Source: Methanoregula sp. UBA154 (GTDB taxonomy: Archaea > Halobacteriota > Methanomicrobia > Methanomicrobiales > Methanospirillaceae). From it: a stretch of DNA of 64,000 nucleotides. Positions 24,264-32,818 of the stretch are shown in pieces (position 1 is the stretch's first letter; the number at the start of each line of letters is the position of its first letter). The stretch spans positions 97,230 to 161,229 of the forward strand of contig DAPW01000032.1 of the NCBI GenBank assembly GCA_002502245.1, written 5' to 3'. The translations under genes were made by a program, and so were the position numbers. Below the pieces are notes generated by a model that saw only the letters and a list, made by a program, of their open reading frames with translations, made no database searches and had not been told where the DNA came from.

Positions 24264-25531
24264 AGGGTGTTGAGGCTGTCGCTGATGCGCTGCTCCGGTA
24301 TACTGATCGGCAGTATACCATCCCGGGATTCCCGATCACGGATCTTGGTGAACTCACCGGTGCAGAACTGGTAATCAATGAGAAGACAGCGCTTGAATAT
24401 GCGCTCGGGGACTCTCTCTCCGGGAAACGGGCTGCAGTTATCGTCAAGAACGTTGGTGTAAATGCCTGCGCGGATCCGCTCCTCCATGCAACCGTGCAGG
24501 GACTTATCAGTGGCGTGGTGCTGGTTGCCGGAGACGACCCGGATGCAAAAGGGTCGCAGACTGCACAGGACTCCCGGTATTATGGGGAGCTTGCAGCGCT
24601 GCCGGTCATAGAACCGGATCCAACCAGATGCTATGCGGGGATTGAGGCAGCACTGGAAGCGTCTGAACAATTCTCCCGTGTTTCGATGGTCCGCCTGACA
24701 CCGGACGTGCTGGCCGCTGATGCATCCACAAATCCCGTACCCCGGAAAGACGGGAAAGGCCGGCTCTCCAAACGGACATGGACGATGAACGGGCGGGTGA
24801 CCGCCGCAGAGGAGTTGTATCGGGAAATGTTTTCCTGGTCGGCAGCATCCCCCCTGAACCACTGGGACGGCGAGCCTGCCGGTGCCGGGCCTGCCTCTGG
24901 AAAGACCCGGATTGTGACCGTGCATCCCCCGCCGGAACAGGTTGCGGGGATCCGGGAGGTACGGGAGTCCGGCAGGACTTTTGTCCGCGATCATCGCGGT
25001 GTCCGGCCTCCGCTGCCGCAGAGACCCCCCCAGACAATGAAGGACCGGGGTTTCTCCCGCACGTTCTGCAAATGCTGCCCGTTTCTTCCGATGATGAACA
25101 TCCTGAAGGGCCGGAAGATGCCCGTGATCTGCGATGCCGGCTGTTCGATACTGGGCATGAACCGCCCGTTCGATCTCGGAATAGCGACCTACGGGATGGG
25201 GGCGAGTATCGCTGTTGCCGCACGGAGCGCCGGAATCGCGCTGATCGGAGATTATGCCCTGCTCCATTCGGGCCTGAACGCTCTCATCGATGTGTACGAG
25301 AAGCGGCTCCCACTTCTGTGTATCGTCATGAAGAATGACTGTACAGCGCTGACCGGCAGGCAGCCTGCTTCCGATCCTCTCCCCTACCTTGGATGGGCGA
25401 AGCCGGTGGTCTGCAAGTCAGACGATGGATGGACGCTGGAACGCGAGCTCGCGGTAACGGACAGGCCGCGAACGGTCGTAGTCGAAGGGGTTTGTCCGGA
25501 GGGAAGCAGCCATGAAACCATTGCATATTGA
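24260..25531 (+). CDS. IorA-like TPP-dependent enzyme, candidate 2-oxosuberate decarboxylase
   Basis: This 423-residue protein resembles the alpha subunit of indolepyruvate:ferredoxin oxidoreductase. NEKTALEYALGDSLSGKRA (around residue 40) is the pyrimidine-binding half with the conserved Glu. FCKCCPFLPMM, VICDAGCSILGM and the TPP/Mg motif GDYALLHSGLNALID form the other half. The C-terminal ferredoxin domain of IorA is absent and no IorB gene is nearby, so oxidative decarboxylation looks unlikely. Its place directly before aksA, overlapping by 20 bp, suggests non-oxidative decarboxylation of the 2-oxosuberate made by the Aks enzymes. That function is inference from context. Confidence 0.8.
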   Translation: MKGVEAVADALLRYTDRQYTIPGFPITDLGELTGAELVINEKTALEYALGDSLSGKRAAVIVKNVGVNACADPLLHATVQGLISGVVLVAGDDPDAKGSQTAQDSRYYGELAALPVIEPDPTRCYAGIEAALEASEQFSRVSMVRLTPDVLAADASTNPVPRKDGKGRLSKRTWTMNGRVTAAEELYREMFSWSAASPLNHWDGEPAGAGPASGKTRIVTVHPPPEQVAGIREVRESGRTFVRDHRGVRPPLPQRPPQTMKDRGFSRTFCKCCPFLPMMNILKGRKMPVICDAGCSILGMNRPFDLGIATYGMGASIAVAARSAGIALIGDYALLHSGLNALIDVYEKRLPLLCIVMKNDCTALTGRQPASDPLPYLGWAKPVVCKSDDGWTLERELAVTDRPRTVVVEGVCPEGSSHETIAY

Positions 25532-26639
25532 GATCTGTGATGTGACCTTAAGGGACGGGGAGCAGACACCGGGCGTCTCCTTCTCCTGCCAGGAGAAGGT
25601 CGGGATCGCCACCATGCTCGACACGATCGGGATCGAGGTCATCGAGGCCGGGTTCCCGGCAGTATCGGCCAATGAGAAAGAGTGCGTCAAGACGATCGCA
25701 AACCTCGGCCTTGATGCCCGGATCTGCGGATTCTCCCGTGCCCGGGAGGGGGATATCCAGACCGCCATTGACTGTGATGTCGATATGGTAAGTATCTTCA
25801 TTCCCACCTCCGAGCTGCATGTGCGGGTCAAATTCAGGAAACCCCGCGAGCAGGTGCTCGAGGATTCCTTAACGATGATCGATTATGCCCGGGACCATGG
25901 GGTGCAGGTCCGGTTTGCAGCCGAGGATGCATCCCGGACGGATCTCCCGTTTCTCAAGGAAGTCTACCGCCGTGCAGCAGAACACGGGGCCGTCCTGCTC
26001 AGTTTTGCCGATACCGTGGGCTGCCTTATTCCCTCCGAGATGCAGCAGATCATGACCGAACTCGTCTCGTCCATTGACCGCCCGTTCTGCGCACACTGTC
26101 ACAATGATATGGGATGTGCAGTAGCCAATACCATCACCGCTGCCGAGGCCGGCGCTTTCCAGCTCCACACCACGATCAATGGTATCGGGGAACGGGCAGG
26201 GAATGCGTCGTTAGAGGAACTTCTCGTAGCCCTGCGGATGAAGAAAGGAATTGACCGGTATGACCTCTCTCACCTGACTGAACTCTCGCACATGGTTGAG
26301 AAGTATTCCGGTATCACCCTCCCGCGGAACAAGCCGGTGACCGGCGAACTCGCGTTCTCGCATGAGAGCGGGATCCATATAGCGGCCATCCTTGATGATC
26401 CCGCGACGTACGAGTATTTCTCTCCGGACCTTGTCGGGAGCGAACGGCACTTCATCCTCGGAAAGCATACAGGTAAGAAGGCGCTCGAGTATGTTGTGGC
26501 ATCCATGGGATGCGAACTCTCGGAAAAACAGGTCTGCACCGTCCTTGACCTTGTCAAGGATCATTCCGAACACAAGTGCAATATCACGCCGGAAGTATTG
26601 CGGAAACTGATCCGCAGGGTAAAGGGGTCCCCCCCATGA
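25512..26639 (+). CDS. aksA: Homocitrate synthase family protein AksA
   Basis: This 375-residue LeuA/NifV-family enzyme has the metal and catalytic motif DVTLRDGEQTPGVSFS near residue 10. HCHNDMGCAVANT and NGIGERAGNASLEE follow, and the C-terminal half continues without a regulatory LeuA domain. AksA condenses acetyl-CoA with 2-oxoglutarate and its longer homologues in the chain extension to 2-oxosuberate. The adjacent aksD, aksE and aksF support this over isopropylmalate synthase. It overlaps aksD by 4 bp. Confidence 0.93.
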   Translation: MKPLHIEICDVTLRDGEQTPGVSFSCQEKVGIATMLDTIGIEVIEAGFPAVSANEKECVKTIANLGLDARICGFSRAREGDIQTAIDCDVDMVSIFIPTSELHVRVKFRKPREQVLEDSLTMIDYARDHGVQVRFAAEDASRTDLPFLKEVYRRAAEHGAVLLSFADTVGCLIPSEMQQIMTELVSSIDRPFCAHCHNDMGCAVANTITAAEAGAFQLHTTINGIGERAGNASLEELLVALRMKKGIDRYDLSHLTELSHMVEKYSGITLPRNKPVTGELAFSHESGIHIAAILDDPATYEYFSPDLVGSERHFILGKHTGKKALEYVVASMGCELSEKQVCTVLDLVKDHSEHKCNITPEVLRKLIRRVKGSPP

Positions 26640-27847
26640 GCACGCTCTCTGAACGGATTCTCGGAGCGTCCGCCGGGGAATATGTTGACCGGAAGGTTGA
26701 CCGGGCCTATGTCCATGACGGAACCGGCGTGCTGACGCTTGAGACCTGGAAGCAGATGGGGGCGGAACGGCTTTGCGATCTCCCGCAGCTCTACGTCCTT
26801 TTCGACCACATCGTACCCGCGAATAATTCGACAACAGCCACGCTCCAGCACGAACTCCGGGAGTTTGCCTGCGGGTCTTTCTTACACTTCTCCGATATCG
26901 GCAGCGGGATCTGCCACCAGCTGATGAGTGAAGGGATCGTTCTTCCCGGCGAGGTTGTTGTGGGAGCCGACTCACACAGCTGTACGCCCGGAGCGTTCGG
27001 GGCGTTTGCCACGGGCGTAGGCGCAACCGATATGGCCGCCATCTGGCTTACCGGTGAGACCTGGTTCCGGGTGCCGGATACCATCGGGATTCATCTCTCC
27101 GGGTCGCTGCAGGGAGGGGCGGAGGCAAAGGACCTCGCACTCACCTATGTGAGCAGGCTTGGGATGGACGGGGGCACCTACTGCGCTCTTGAGTTTATCG
27201 GGGAGAGTACACAGAGCTTCGGGATGGATGAAAGGCTTACCCTCTGCAACCTGTCGGTAGAAACGGGCGCAAAGACCGGGATGTTCTATGCCGACGACGT
27301 AACAGTTCGGTATCTTGCAGCAGCCGGGCAAAAAGCCGGACACCAGGTACCGGAACCCTGCACCTACAGCCGGGAACTGGAATTTGAGCTCGCCGATATC
27401 GTACCGATGGTCGCGGTCTCCCCCCGGGTGGACACCGTAAAACCCGTGCGGGATCTTGCGGGGCTGTCCCTTGACCAGGTCTTTATCGGGACCTGCACAA
27501 ACGGGCGGTATTCAGACCTTGCACGGCTTGCGAAGATCGTGAAGGGCAGAAAAGTTGCGGTGAGGACGATCGTTGTCCCGGCATCCCGGGCTGTTCTTGC
27601 AGAAGCAATCCGCACCGGCATACTCTCGGATATCGTAGAGGCGGGATGTACAATCGGAACACCGGGCTGCGGTCCCTGCCTTGGTGCCCACATGGGCGTA
27701 CTTGGTGAAGGCGAGGTCTGCCTCTCGACTGCCAACCGGAATTTCAAAAACCGGATGGGCGTTGGAGGGGAGATCTACCTCTCATCGGTTGCGACAGCCG
27801 CGGTAAGCGCCCTGACGGGGGAAATCACTGAGCCGGAGGGAGACTGA
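26636..27847 (+). CDS. aksD: Homoaconitase large subunit AksD
   Basis: This 403-residue aconitase-family large subunit starts at ATG 26636 (MSTLSERILGASAGEYV), overlapping the aksA stop. GADSHSCTPGAFGAFATGVG, GTCTNGRYSDL and GCGPCLGAHMG hold the 4Fe-4S ligands and active-site residues. It pairs with AksE. The reaction is isomerisation of homocitrate-type acids to the iso forms. The specificity call comes from the operon. Confidence 0.93.
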   Translation: MSTLSERILGASAGEYVDRKVDRAYVHDGTGVLTLETWKQMGAERLCDLPQLYVLFDHIVPANNSTTATLQHELREFACGSFLHFSDIGSGICHQLMSEGIVLPGEVVVGADSHSCTPGAFGAFATGVGATDMAAIWLTGETWFRVPDTIGIHLSGSLQGGAEAKDLALTYVSRLGMDGGTYCALEFIGESTQSFGMDERLTLCNLSVETGAKTGMFYADDVTVRYLAAAGQKAGHQVPEPCTYSRELEFELADIVPMVAVSPRVDTVKPVRDLAGLSLDQVFIGTCTNGRYSDLARLAKIVKGRKVAVRTIVVPASRAVLAEAIRTGILSDIVEAGCTIGTPGCGPCLGAHMGVLGEGEVCLSTANRNFKNRMGVGGEIYLSSVATAAVSALTGEITEPEGD

Positions 27848-27849
27848 AC

Positions 27850-28320
27850 ATGCAGGGTGCTGGTCATGCGGTCTGTCTGGGGCCGGATATCGATACCGAC
27901 CAGGTCATTGCAGGGCGGTACCTCCGGACCAAGGACCACAGCATCTGGGTCTCCCATGTCTTTGAAGATCTGGATCCTGCCCTTGCCGGACGTCTGAAAG
28001 GAGCGGTTATTGTTGCTGGTAAGAACTTCGGCTGCGGATCATCACGGGAACAGGCTGCTATCGCGCTCAGGGAATCCGGGGTTGCAGCAGTTATCGCACC
28101 CGGTTTTGCCCGGATCTTCTTCCGGAATGCAATCAATGTCGGGCTCCCCGCCATTGAAAGCAACCTCGCCTGCATTGAGGGAGAGCACGTGCGATTCGAT
28201 CTTGCCGCCGGCTGGGTTGAGGCCGGGGGCAGCCGGTATCCGATCAGACCGCTCTCTCCCCGGATGCGGGAGATCCTCGCGGCGGGGGGGCTTGTCAGTT
28301 ACTGGAGGTCACACCAATGA
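27850..28320 (+). CDS. aksE: Homoaconitase small subunit AksE
   Basis: This 156-residue swivelling domain has DIDTDQVIAGRYLRTKD and the GKNFGCGSSREQAAIAL motif, followed by GFARIFFRNAINVGLPAI. It is of typical length. It starts 2 bp after aksD and overlaps the next gene by 4 bp, so the two subunits should be made in step. Confidence 0.93.
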   Translation: MQGAGHAVCLGPDIDTDQVIAGRYLRTKDHSIWVSHVFEDLDPALAGRLKGAVIVAGKNFGCGSSREQAAIALRESGVAAVIAPGFARIFFRNAINVGLPAIESNLACIEGEHVRFDLAAGWVEAGGSRYPIRPLSPRMREILAAGGLVSYWRSHQ

Positions 28321-29117
28321 TTTTTCCCGAGCACTGCAAATACGTTGGGCATGCTTCCACGAAGCCCTGCGATGACAAGGTCTATTTCCTGAGCCGGTGG
28401 CTCCTGCGGGACACGTCCGGGGGGCATGAGGTGCTGGAGGTAACGCTTGACCAGAATGAAAAAGGCATGATGCGGACTATCCTTTCGTCCCGGGTGCTTG
28501 CACGGGAGAAGGAAGTGTACCGCTACCCGGAGAAGGTGAACCTCCATAACCGCACGCGGCTTGTGGAACTGGCGCTTGACACGGGATACCGGTGCACGCT
28601 CTTTACCGGGCATGATGAACACCAGACCTTCGTCCTTGAACCGGACCTCTCGGGATTTTTGAAGATCCATGTCTATGATGTCAGCCCCCCGCGGCCCAGC
28701 CTCTCGTCCGGTATTCGCGAACTCGAGGCTGCCGGGCTCTTCGGGGACCTGTCTGTACAGTTCTGCCATCATATCTGGGACATCACGGAAGTCCGTGCTG
28801 ATGTCTATCCCTGCCGGGCAGCGGGTTTTGAAAAGACCCTCGACGCCGACACCATGCAGGGAGGCGAACAGGTAGCGGGCTGCCTGACCTCATCCCAGTT
28901 CTACACCGAATGCTATGGCAAAGACTTCCGTCTGGTTAATATCTGCCCCCTTGAGTGCGTCAGCGATGAGCCCTTCATCGCCCGCTGTTGCCGGGCAGAG
29001 CGTGAAGGTACCAGAACCTGGAACGGAAAAAGCGGGGCCGTTGTGCACTGGGGTGCGCAACCGGCGAAAATCTATGATGCCGTACGGGACCTCGCCACTC
29101 GCTGGAGACTGAAATGA
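28317..29117 (+). CDS. Unknown Cys-rich protein inside the aks operon
   Basis: This 266-residue soluble protein is not recognised with certainty. It overlaps aksE and aksF by 4 bp at each end, so it is translationally coupled to both. Cysteines are frequent: near residues 7 and 18, CTLF, FCHH, YPCRAAG, AGC, TECYG, ICPLECVSDE and ARCCRAE. Most lie in the last 120 residues. There is no CxxC ferredoxin pattern, signal peptide or membrane segment. Because it sits between enzymes of 2-oxosuberate synthesis, it is a good candidate for a late coenzyme B step such as sulfur insertion or threonine phosphate ligation. That is speculation from position. Confidence 0.75.
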   Translation: MIFPEHCKYVGHASTKPCDDKVYFLSRWLLRDTSGGHEVLEVTLDQNEKGMMRTILSSRVLAREKEVYRYPEKVNLHNRTRLVELALDTGYRCTLFTGHDEHQTFVLEPDLSGFLKIHVYDVSPPRPSLSSGIRELEAAGLFGDLSVQFCHHIWDITEVRADVYPCRAAGFEKTLDADTMQGGEQVAGCLTSSQFYTECYGKDFRLVNICPLECVSDEPFIARCCRAEREGTRTWNGKSGAVVHWGAQPAKIYDAVRDLATRWRLK

Positions 29118-30085
29118 CAACGATTGCGGTCGTGGAAGGGGACGGCATTGGCCACGAAGTTATTCCGGTTGCCAGGAATGTTCTTGCGCTGCTGCACCCG
29201 GAGTACGATTTTATCGATGTGGAAGTCGGCTACGGCAGGTGGGAGCGGACCGGCTGCCCCTGCACGGATCCGGATATCGCCCGGCTGAAAACCGCTGATG
29301 CGATCCTCTTCGGGGCGATCACGACACCCCCCATGAAGGATTACCAGAGCGTTGTACTCCGGATCCGCAAGGCGCTCGACCTCTACACAAACCTTCGCCC
29401 GGTCCACGGGGACGGGTTTGATATCATGATCGTCCGGGAAAATACCGAAGGCCTGTACTCCGGTATCGAAGAGGTGACTCCGGACCGGGCCACCACACTC
29501 CGAATTGTCAGCAGGAAGGGAACCGAGCGGATCGCACGGGCAGCTATCCGCCTTGCCCGGCAACGTGGCGGCATGCTCACGATCGGGCACAAGGCAAACG
29601 TCATCAAGTCTGACGTCTTTTTCCGGGACATCTGTATAGCCGAGGCAACGGCAGCCGGAATCCCCTTCAATGACAAATTTATCGATGCGCTCTCCCTCGA
29701 CCTGCTCCAGCACCCCAGAAACTACAGCGTGGTCGTGACCACCAACATGTTCGGGGATATCCTGTCCGACGTTGCCGCGTATCTCGTGGGGGGTCTCGGC
29801 CTCGTCCCGAGTGCCAATATCGGCGATCACTATGCGCTCTTTGAACCGGTGCATGGCAGTGCCCCGGATATTGCGGGAAAGAATATTGCGAATCCTATTG
29901 CTGCGGTAAGGAGTGCAGCAATGATGCTTGATTATCTTGGGGATCGTGCAGGTTCACAACGCGTTGAACGAGCTGTCCGTCACCTTGTTGCTGCAGGCAT
30001 CTGCACCCGGGACCTCTGTGGCCATGCCGGGACACAGGAATTTGGTGATGCCCTCCTTCACCACCTCCGGCACCCGGAACCATGA
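29114..30085 (+). CDS. aksF: Isohomocitrate dehydrogenase AksF
   Basis: This 323-residue member of the isocitrate/isopropylmalate dehydrogenase family has GDGIGHEVIPVAR at the start and VVLRIRKALDLYTNLRPV for substrate contacts. IVRENTEGLYSGIEE, TIGHKANVIK and HGSAPDIAGKNIANP follow. It carries out the oxidative decarboxylation in each elongation round. It is the last gene of the coupled run and is followed by convergent DNA. Confidence 0.92.
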   Translation: MTTIAVVEGDGIGHEVIPVARNVLALLHPEYDFIDVEVGYGRWERTGCPCTDPDIARLKTADAILFGAITTPPMKDYQSVVLRIRKALDLYTNLRPVHGDGFDIMIVRENTEGLYSGIEEVTPDRATTLRIVSRKGTERIARAAIRLARQRGGMLTIGHKANVIKSDVFFRDICIAEATAAGIPFNDKFIDALSLDLLQHPRNYSVVVTTNMFGDILSDVAAYLVGGLGLVPSANIGDHYALFEPVHGSAPDIAGKNIANPIAAVRSAAMMLDYLGDRAGSQRVERAVRHLVAAGICTRDLCGHAGTQEFGDALLHHLRHPEP

Positions 30086-30120
30086 TTTCCTGTTCTTTGA
30101 ACACTATCCGATCCTGAAAT

Positions 30121-30600
30121 TTAACGTATGACCCGGTATCCCGCCCGGGTAATAATGCCTTCCACGCATTCTTCCCATTCGTCATCCCCGGGGAGGAATG
30201 CATCTCTGATCTCCGTGTCCCAGAGTCCGAGAAGCGCACTTTCTGCTGTGACGAGGGAACGGGTTCCATCCGGTACCCGCCCGGCTTTCTTCCCGTCAGG
30301 GCCGAGGATGAGGATTCGAAAACACGCGTAACTGCGGCAGAGTTCAGGACGGGTGGCGTGAATGGTGCAGATGCCCTCGCGGATTTCCGTTCGCCGGAAA
30401 AAGGGGCAGGAGAGGGACTTTTCCCCCTGTTGTTTATGATCCCGGAAGATGTCCTGTTTATCCGGGTCCACGGTAACGATCCGTTCCTCACCGTTTGTGA
30501 ACCCTATCCGGAATTCAAAGGGCCGGATCTGCTCCTGTATACTGATTATTTCACCCATTGTGCCGCAGCAGTGACCACAGCGCCGGCATGCAAATGTCAT
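30121..30600 (-). CDS. YkgJ-type CxxCxxCC cluster protein
   Basis: This 159-residue protein starts at ATG 30600 (MTFACRRCGHCCGTMG), which follows GGGAGC. Upstream codons have no family features. CRRCGHCC, CPFF, CTIHATRPELCRSYAC are the typical YkgJ cysteine pattern, probably binding zinc or an Fe-S cluster. The function of the family is unknown. It faces aksF. A second, longer YkgJ protein is at 57242-58036. Confidence 0.85.
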   Translation of the reverse strand: MTFACRRCGHCCGTMGEIISIQEQIRPFEFRIGFTNGEERIVTVDPDKQDIFRDHKQQGEKSLSCPFFRRTEIREGICTIHATRPELCRSYACFRILILGPDGKKAGRVPDGTRSLVTAESALLGLWDTEIRDAFLPGDDEWEECVEGIITRAGYRVIR

Positions 30601-30735
30601 CGGTACGCGCTCCCTTTTACCAATTGGAAGTACGGGAAGGAACCATACGGTCCGCACTGCAACATTCCCCCGTACCTTAACCTGAAGCATTCCGCAAGGT
30701 ATTCAATATCCCGGTACGATTATTCCTGCTGGAAG

Positions 30736-31317
30736 TGGCATAGTATTATCGCTGGTATCATCGGGATCCCTGCAGCAATTCCCCTGCTCATCCTCCTGGC
30801 CCGGATTATTGAAACAAGTCTTGAGACCATCAGGACCATTTATATCGCGCGGGGACATGCCAGCCTGGCTGGCTATATCGGTATTACCAAAACCGGCATC
30901 TGGCTCCTTTCAACCGCTCTTGTCCTGACGAATCTTTCTGATTACTGGAACCTGTTTGCCTATCTCGCCGGATATGGGCTCGGCACACTCCTCGGGATAG
31001 AGATCGAGAAGATGATCTCGCTCGGCCACGTAATTGTCCGGTTGATCACTCCCGATGACCCCCAGCCGCTGATCGCAAACCTTTCCGGGCTCGGGTATGG
31101 TATGACCCGGATAGAAGGTACGGGCAGTTTCTCGAATACCGTTACGATCATCTTCATGATTGTTCCCCGCCCAGAACTCGGGCGCCTGATGGATATACTT
31201 GCAAAGGAATATCCCACCATTCTCTATACGGTCGAAGATGTCAGGAATATCAAGGAGGGTGTAAAAATTTTTCACCGGGATGCAAAAGACAGGATCCTGG
31301 GTTTTTTTGGTCTCTAG
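30736..31317 (+). CDS. UPF0316 / DUF2179 membrane protein, start uncertain
   Basis: The protein resembles the YebE/UPF0316 family: three membrane helices (LLILLARIIETSLETIRTIYIARG, then LAGYIGITKTGIWLLSTALVL and WNLFAYLAGYGLGTLLGIEIEKM) followed by a soluble domain ending near IFMIVPRPELGRLMDIL. The problem is the start. No ATG, GTG or TTG in frame lies between 30436 and the first helix, and the ATG at 30436 would run antisense through the YkgJ gene. The left coordinate here marks the codon region after a CTGGAAGTGG ribosome-like site, where ATT/ATC could initiate. A sequencing error or a rare start codon are the main explanations. Confidence 0.6.
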   Translation, partial: WHSIIAGIIGIPAAIPLLILLARIIETSLETIRTIYIARGHASLAGYIGITKTGIWLLSTALVLTNLSDYWNLFAYLAGYGLGTLLGIEIEKMISLGHVIVRLITPDDPQPLIANLSGLGYGMTRIEGTGSFSNTVTIIFMIVPRPELGRLMDILAKEYPTILYTVEDVRNIKEGVKIFHRDAKDRILGFFGL

Positions 31318-31390
31318 TAAACTTCTCCGTTCAGGTTGACACGAACGGAAAACTCTTTGTCCCGGTATCCCCTCACTGCTTGTACGAACC

Positions 31391-31864
31391 ATGAAAATTC
31401 ACGGCCTGGAAAAACCGTGGGGCTCCCGTATCCGGATTTTCAATGCACGGACCAGTACGGTTGAGGAGGTCACCCCCGTAACGAAGACCGATGAAGAGTG
31501 GAAGGTACAGCTCACTCCGGAACAGTTTGACGTGGCAAGAAAGAAGGGGACTGAATATGCATTTTCAGGAAAATACCATGCAACCAAAGAACCCGGCATC
31601 TACCGGTGTATCTGTTGCGGTACGGATCTCTTTGATTCCGTCACCAAGTTTGATTCCGGAACCGGGTGGCCCAGTTTTTTCGCACCGGTCTCCGATCTCA
31701 ATATCCGGCTTGTACCTGATGACTCGGGGGGCATGAGCCGGACTGAGGCACTATGTGCACGGTGCGGTGCCCACCTGGGTCATGTATTTGACGACGGGCC
31801 ACTCCCGACCAGGAAACGGTACTGCATGAACTCGGCGGCACTCGATCTCCGGAAAAAATCCTGA
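31391..31864 (+). CDS. msrB: Peptide-methionine (R)-S-oxide reductase MsrB
   Basis: This 157-residue MsrB has zinc-ligand pairs CICCGTDLF and CARCGAHLGHVF, the FDSGTGWPSFFAPV motif and the catalytic Cys in RYCMNSAALDL. The N-terminal 30 residues (MKIHGLEKPWGSRIRIF...) precede the domain and look like ordinary linker. It repairs oxidised methionine, useful in a strict anaerobe exposed to oxygen. It is followed 10 bp later by uvsE. Confidence 0.96.
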   Translation: MKIHGLEKPWGSRIRIFNARTSTVEEVTPVTKTDEEWKVQLTPEQFDVARKKGTEYAFSGKYHATKEPGIYRCICCGTDLFDSVTKFDSGTGWPSFFAPVSDLNIRLVPDDSGGMSRTEALCARCGAHLGHVFDDGPLPTRKRYCMNSAALDLRKKS

Positions 31865-31874
31865 AACTCCCGCC

Positions 31875-32792
31875 ATGCGAATCGGATACCCCTGCATCAA
31901 TCGCTCTCTTGGCTGTTCACCTGCCCGCACCTTCCGTCTCGCCTCCTATAACGATGCCCGGCTCCATGAGACCATAGCCGCTAACCTCGCCTGTCTGCAT
32001 ACGATCATCTCCTGGAATGCGGCTCGCGGGCTTCTCTTCTTCCGTATCACGTCGGATCTTGTACCGTTTGCATCCCACCCGGTCTGTACCTGCCCGTGGC
32101 AGGAGCAGTTTTCCGATGAATTCCTGGTGATCGGGGACCTGATCCGCAGGCACGGATTCCGGATATCCATGCACCCGGACCAGTTCGTGCTCCTCAATAC
32201 GCCCGATGAAGGGGTGCTCCGGCGCAGTATTGCCGAACTTGCGTATCAGGTGCAGGTACTTGACCTGATGGGTCTTGACAATTCGGTAAAAGTCCAGGTC
32301 CACGTGGGGGGCGTCTATGGCAACAAAACAGCAGGAATAGACCGTTTTGTCAGACAGTATGAACAGCTGGATCCCGCCATCCGGGCCCGTCTCGCGATAG
32401 AGAATGATGAACGGTTGTATTCGATCAGTGACTGTCTTGCCATTCACGAGAGCACCGGCATCCCGGTCATTATGGATTCGTTCCATCACGCGCTCCTGAA
32501 CAGCGGGGAAGAATTCGTCACCCTGCTCGAGCCGGTCAGGAAGACGTGGAAAGTATCTGACGGTATACCTATGGTTGATTACAGCTCGCAGGAACCCGGT
32601 AAACGGACCGGTGCTCACGCAGAGCATATTGTTGCACACGACTTCCGGCAGTTCCTTAAAACAACGCGGCCCGCGGATTTTGATCTCATGCTCGAGATCA
32701 AGGACAAGGAACGCAGTGCGCTTGAGGCGCTGGTCATTGCCCGGGGAGATCCCCGGGTAGTGGCAATTTCGCCCGGGCGTGACCTTATCTGA
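31875..32792 (+). CDS. uvsE: UV damage endonuclease UvsE/UvdE
   Basis: This 305-residue TIM-barrel endonuclease starts MRIGYPCINRSLGCSPARTFRL, the family start. It has HPDQFVLLNTPDEGV, VHVGGVYGNK, LAIENDERLYS, VIMDSFHHALLNSG and a final LEIKDKERSALEA, which are the metal-binding regions. It nicks DNA 5' to UV photoproducts. It is probably co-transcribed with msrB, making a stress-repair pair. Confidence 0.95.
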   Translation: MRIGYPCINRSLGCSPARTFRLASYNDARLHETIAANLACLHTIISWNAARGLLFFRITSDLVPFASHPVCTCPWQEQFSDEFLVIGDLIRRHGFRISMHPDQFVLLNTPDEGVLRRSIAELAYQVQVLDLMGLDNSVKVQVHVGGVYGNKTAGIDRFVRQYEQLDPAIRARLAIENDERLYSISDCLAIHESTGIPVIMDSFHHALLNSGEEFVTLLEPVRKTWKVSDGIPMVDYSSQEPGKRTGAHAEHIVAHDFRQFLKTTRPADFDLMLEIKDKERSALEALVIARGDPRVVAISPGRDLI

Positions 32793-32818
32793 TCTCTTTA
32801 CATACTATTCCGGGACAC

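Noticed and set aside
23930..25267. A 445-codon minus-strand frame
   Set aside because: It runs antisense to the end of the radical SAM gene and most of the IorA-like gene, both with clear domain motifs. No family features are seen.
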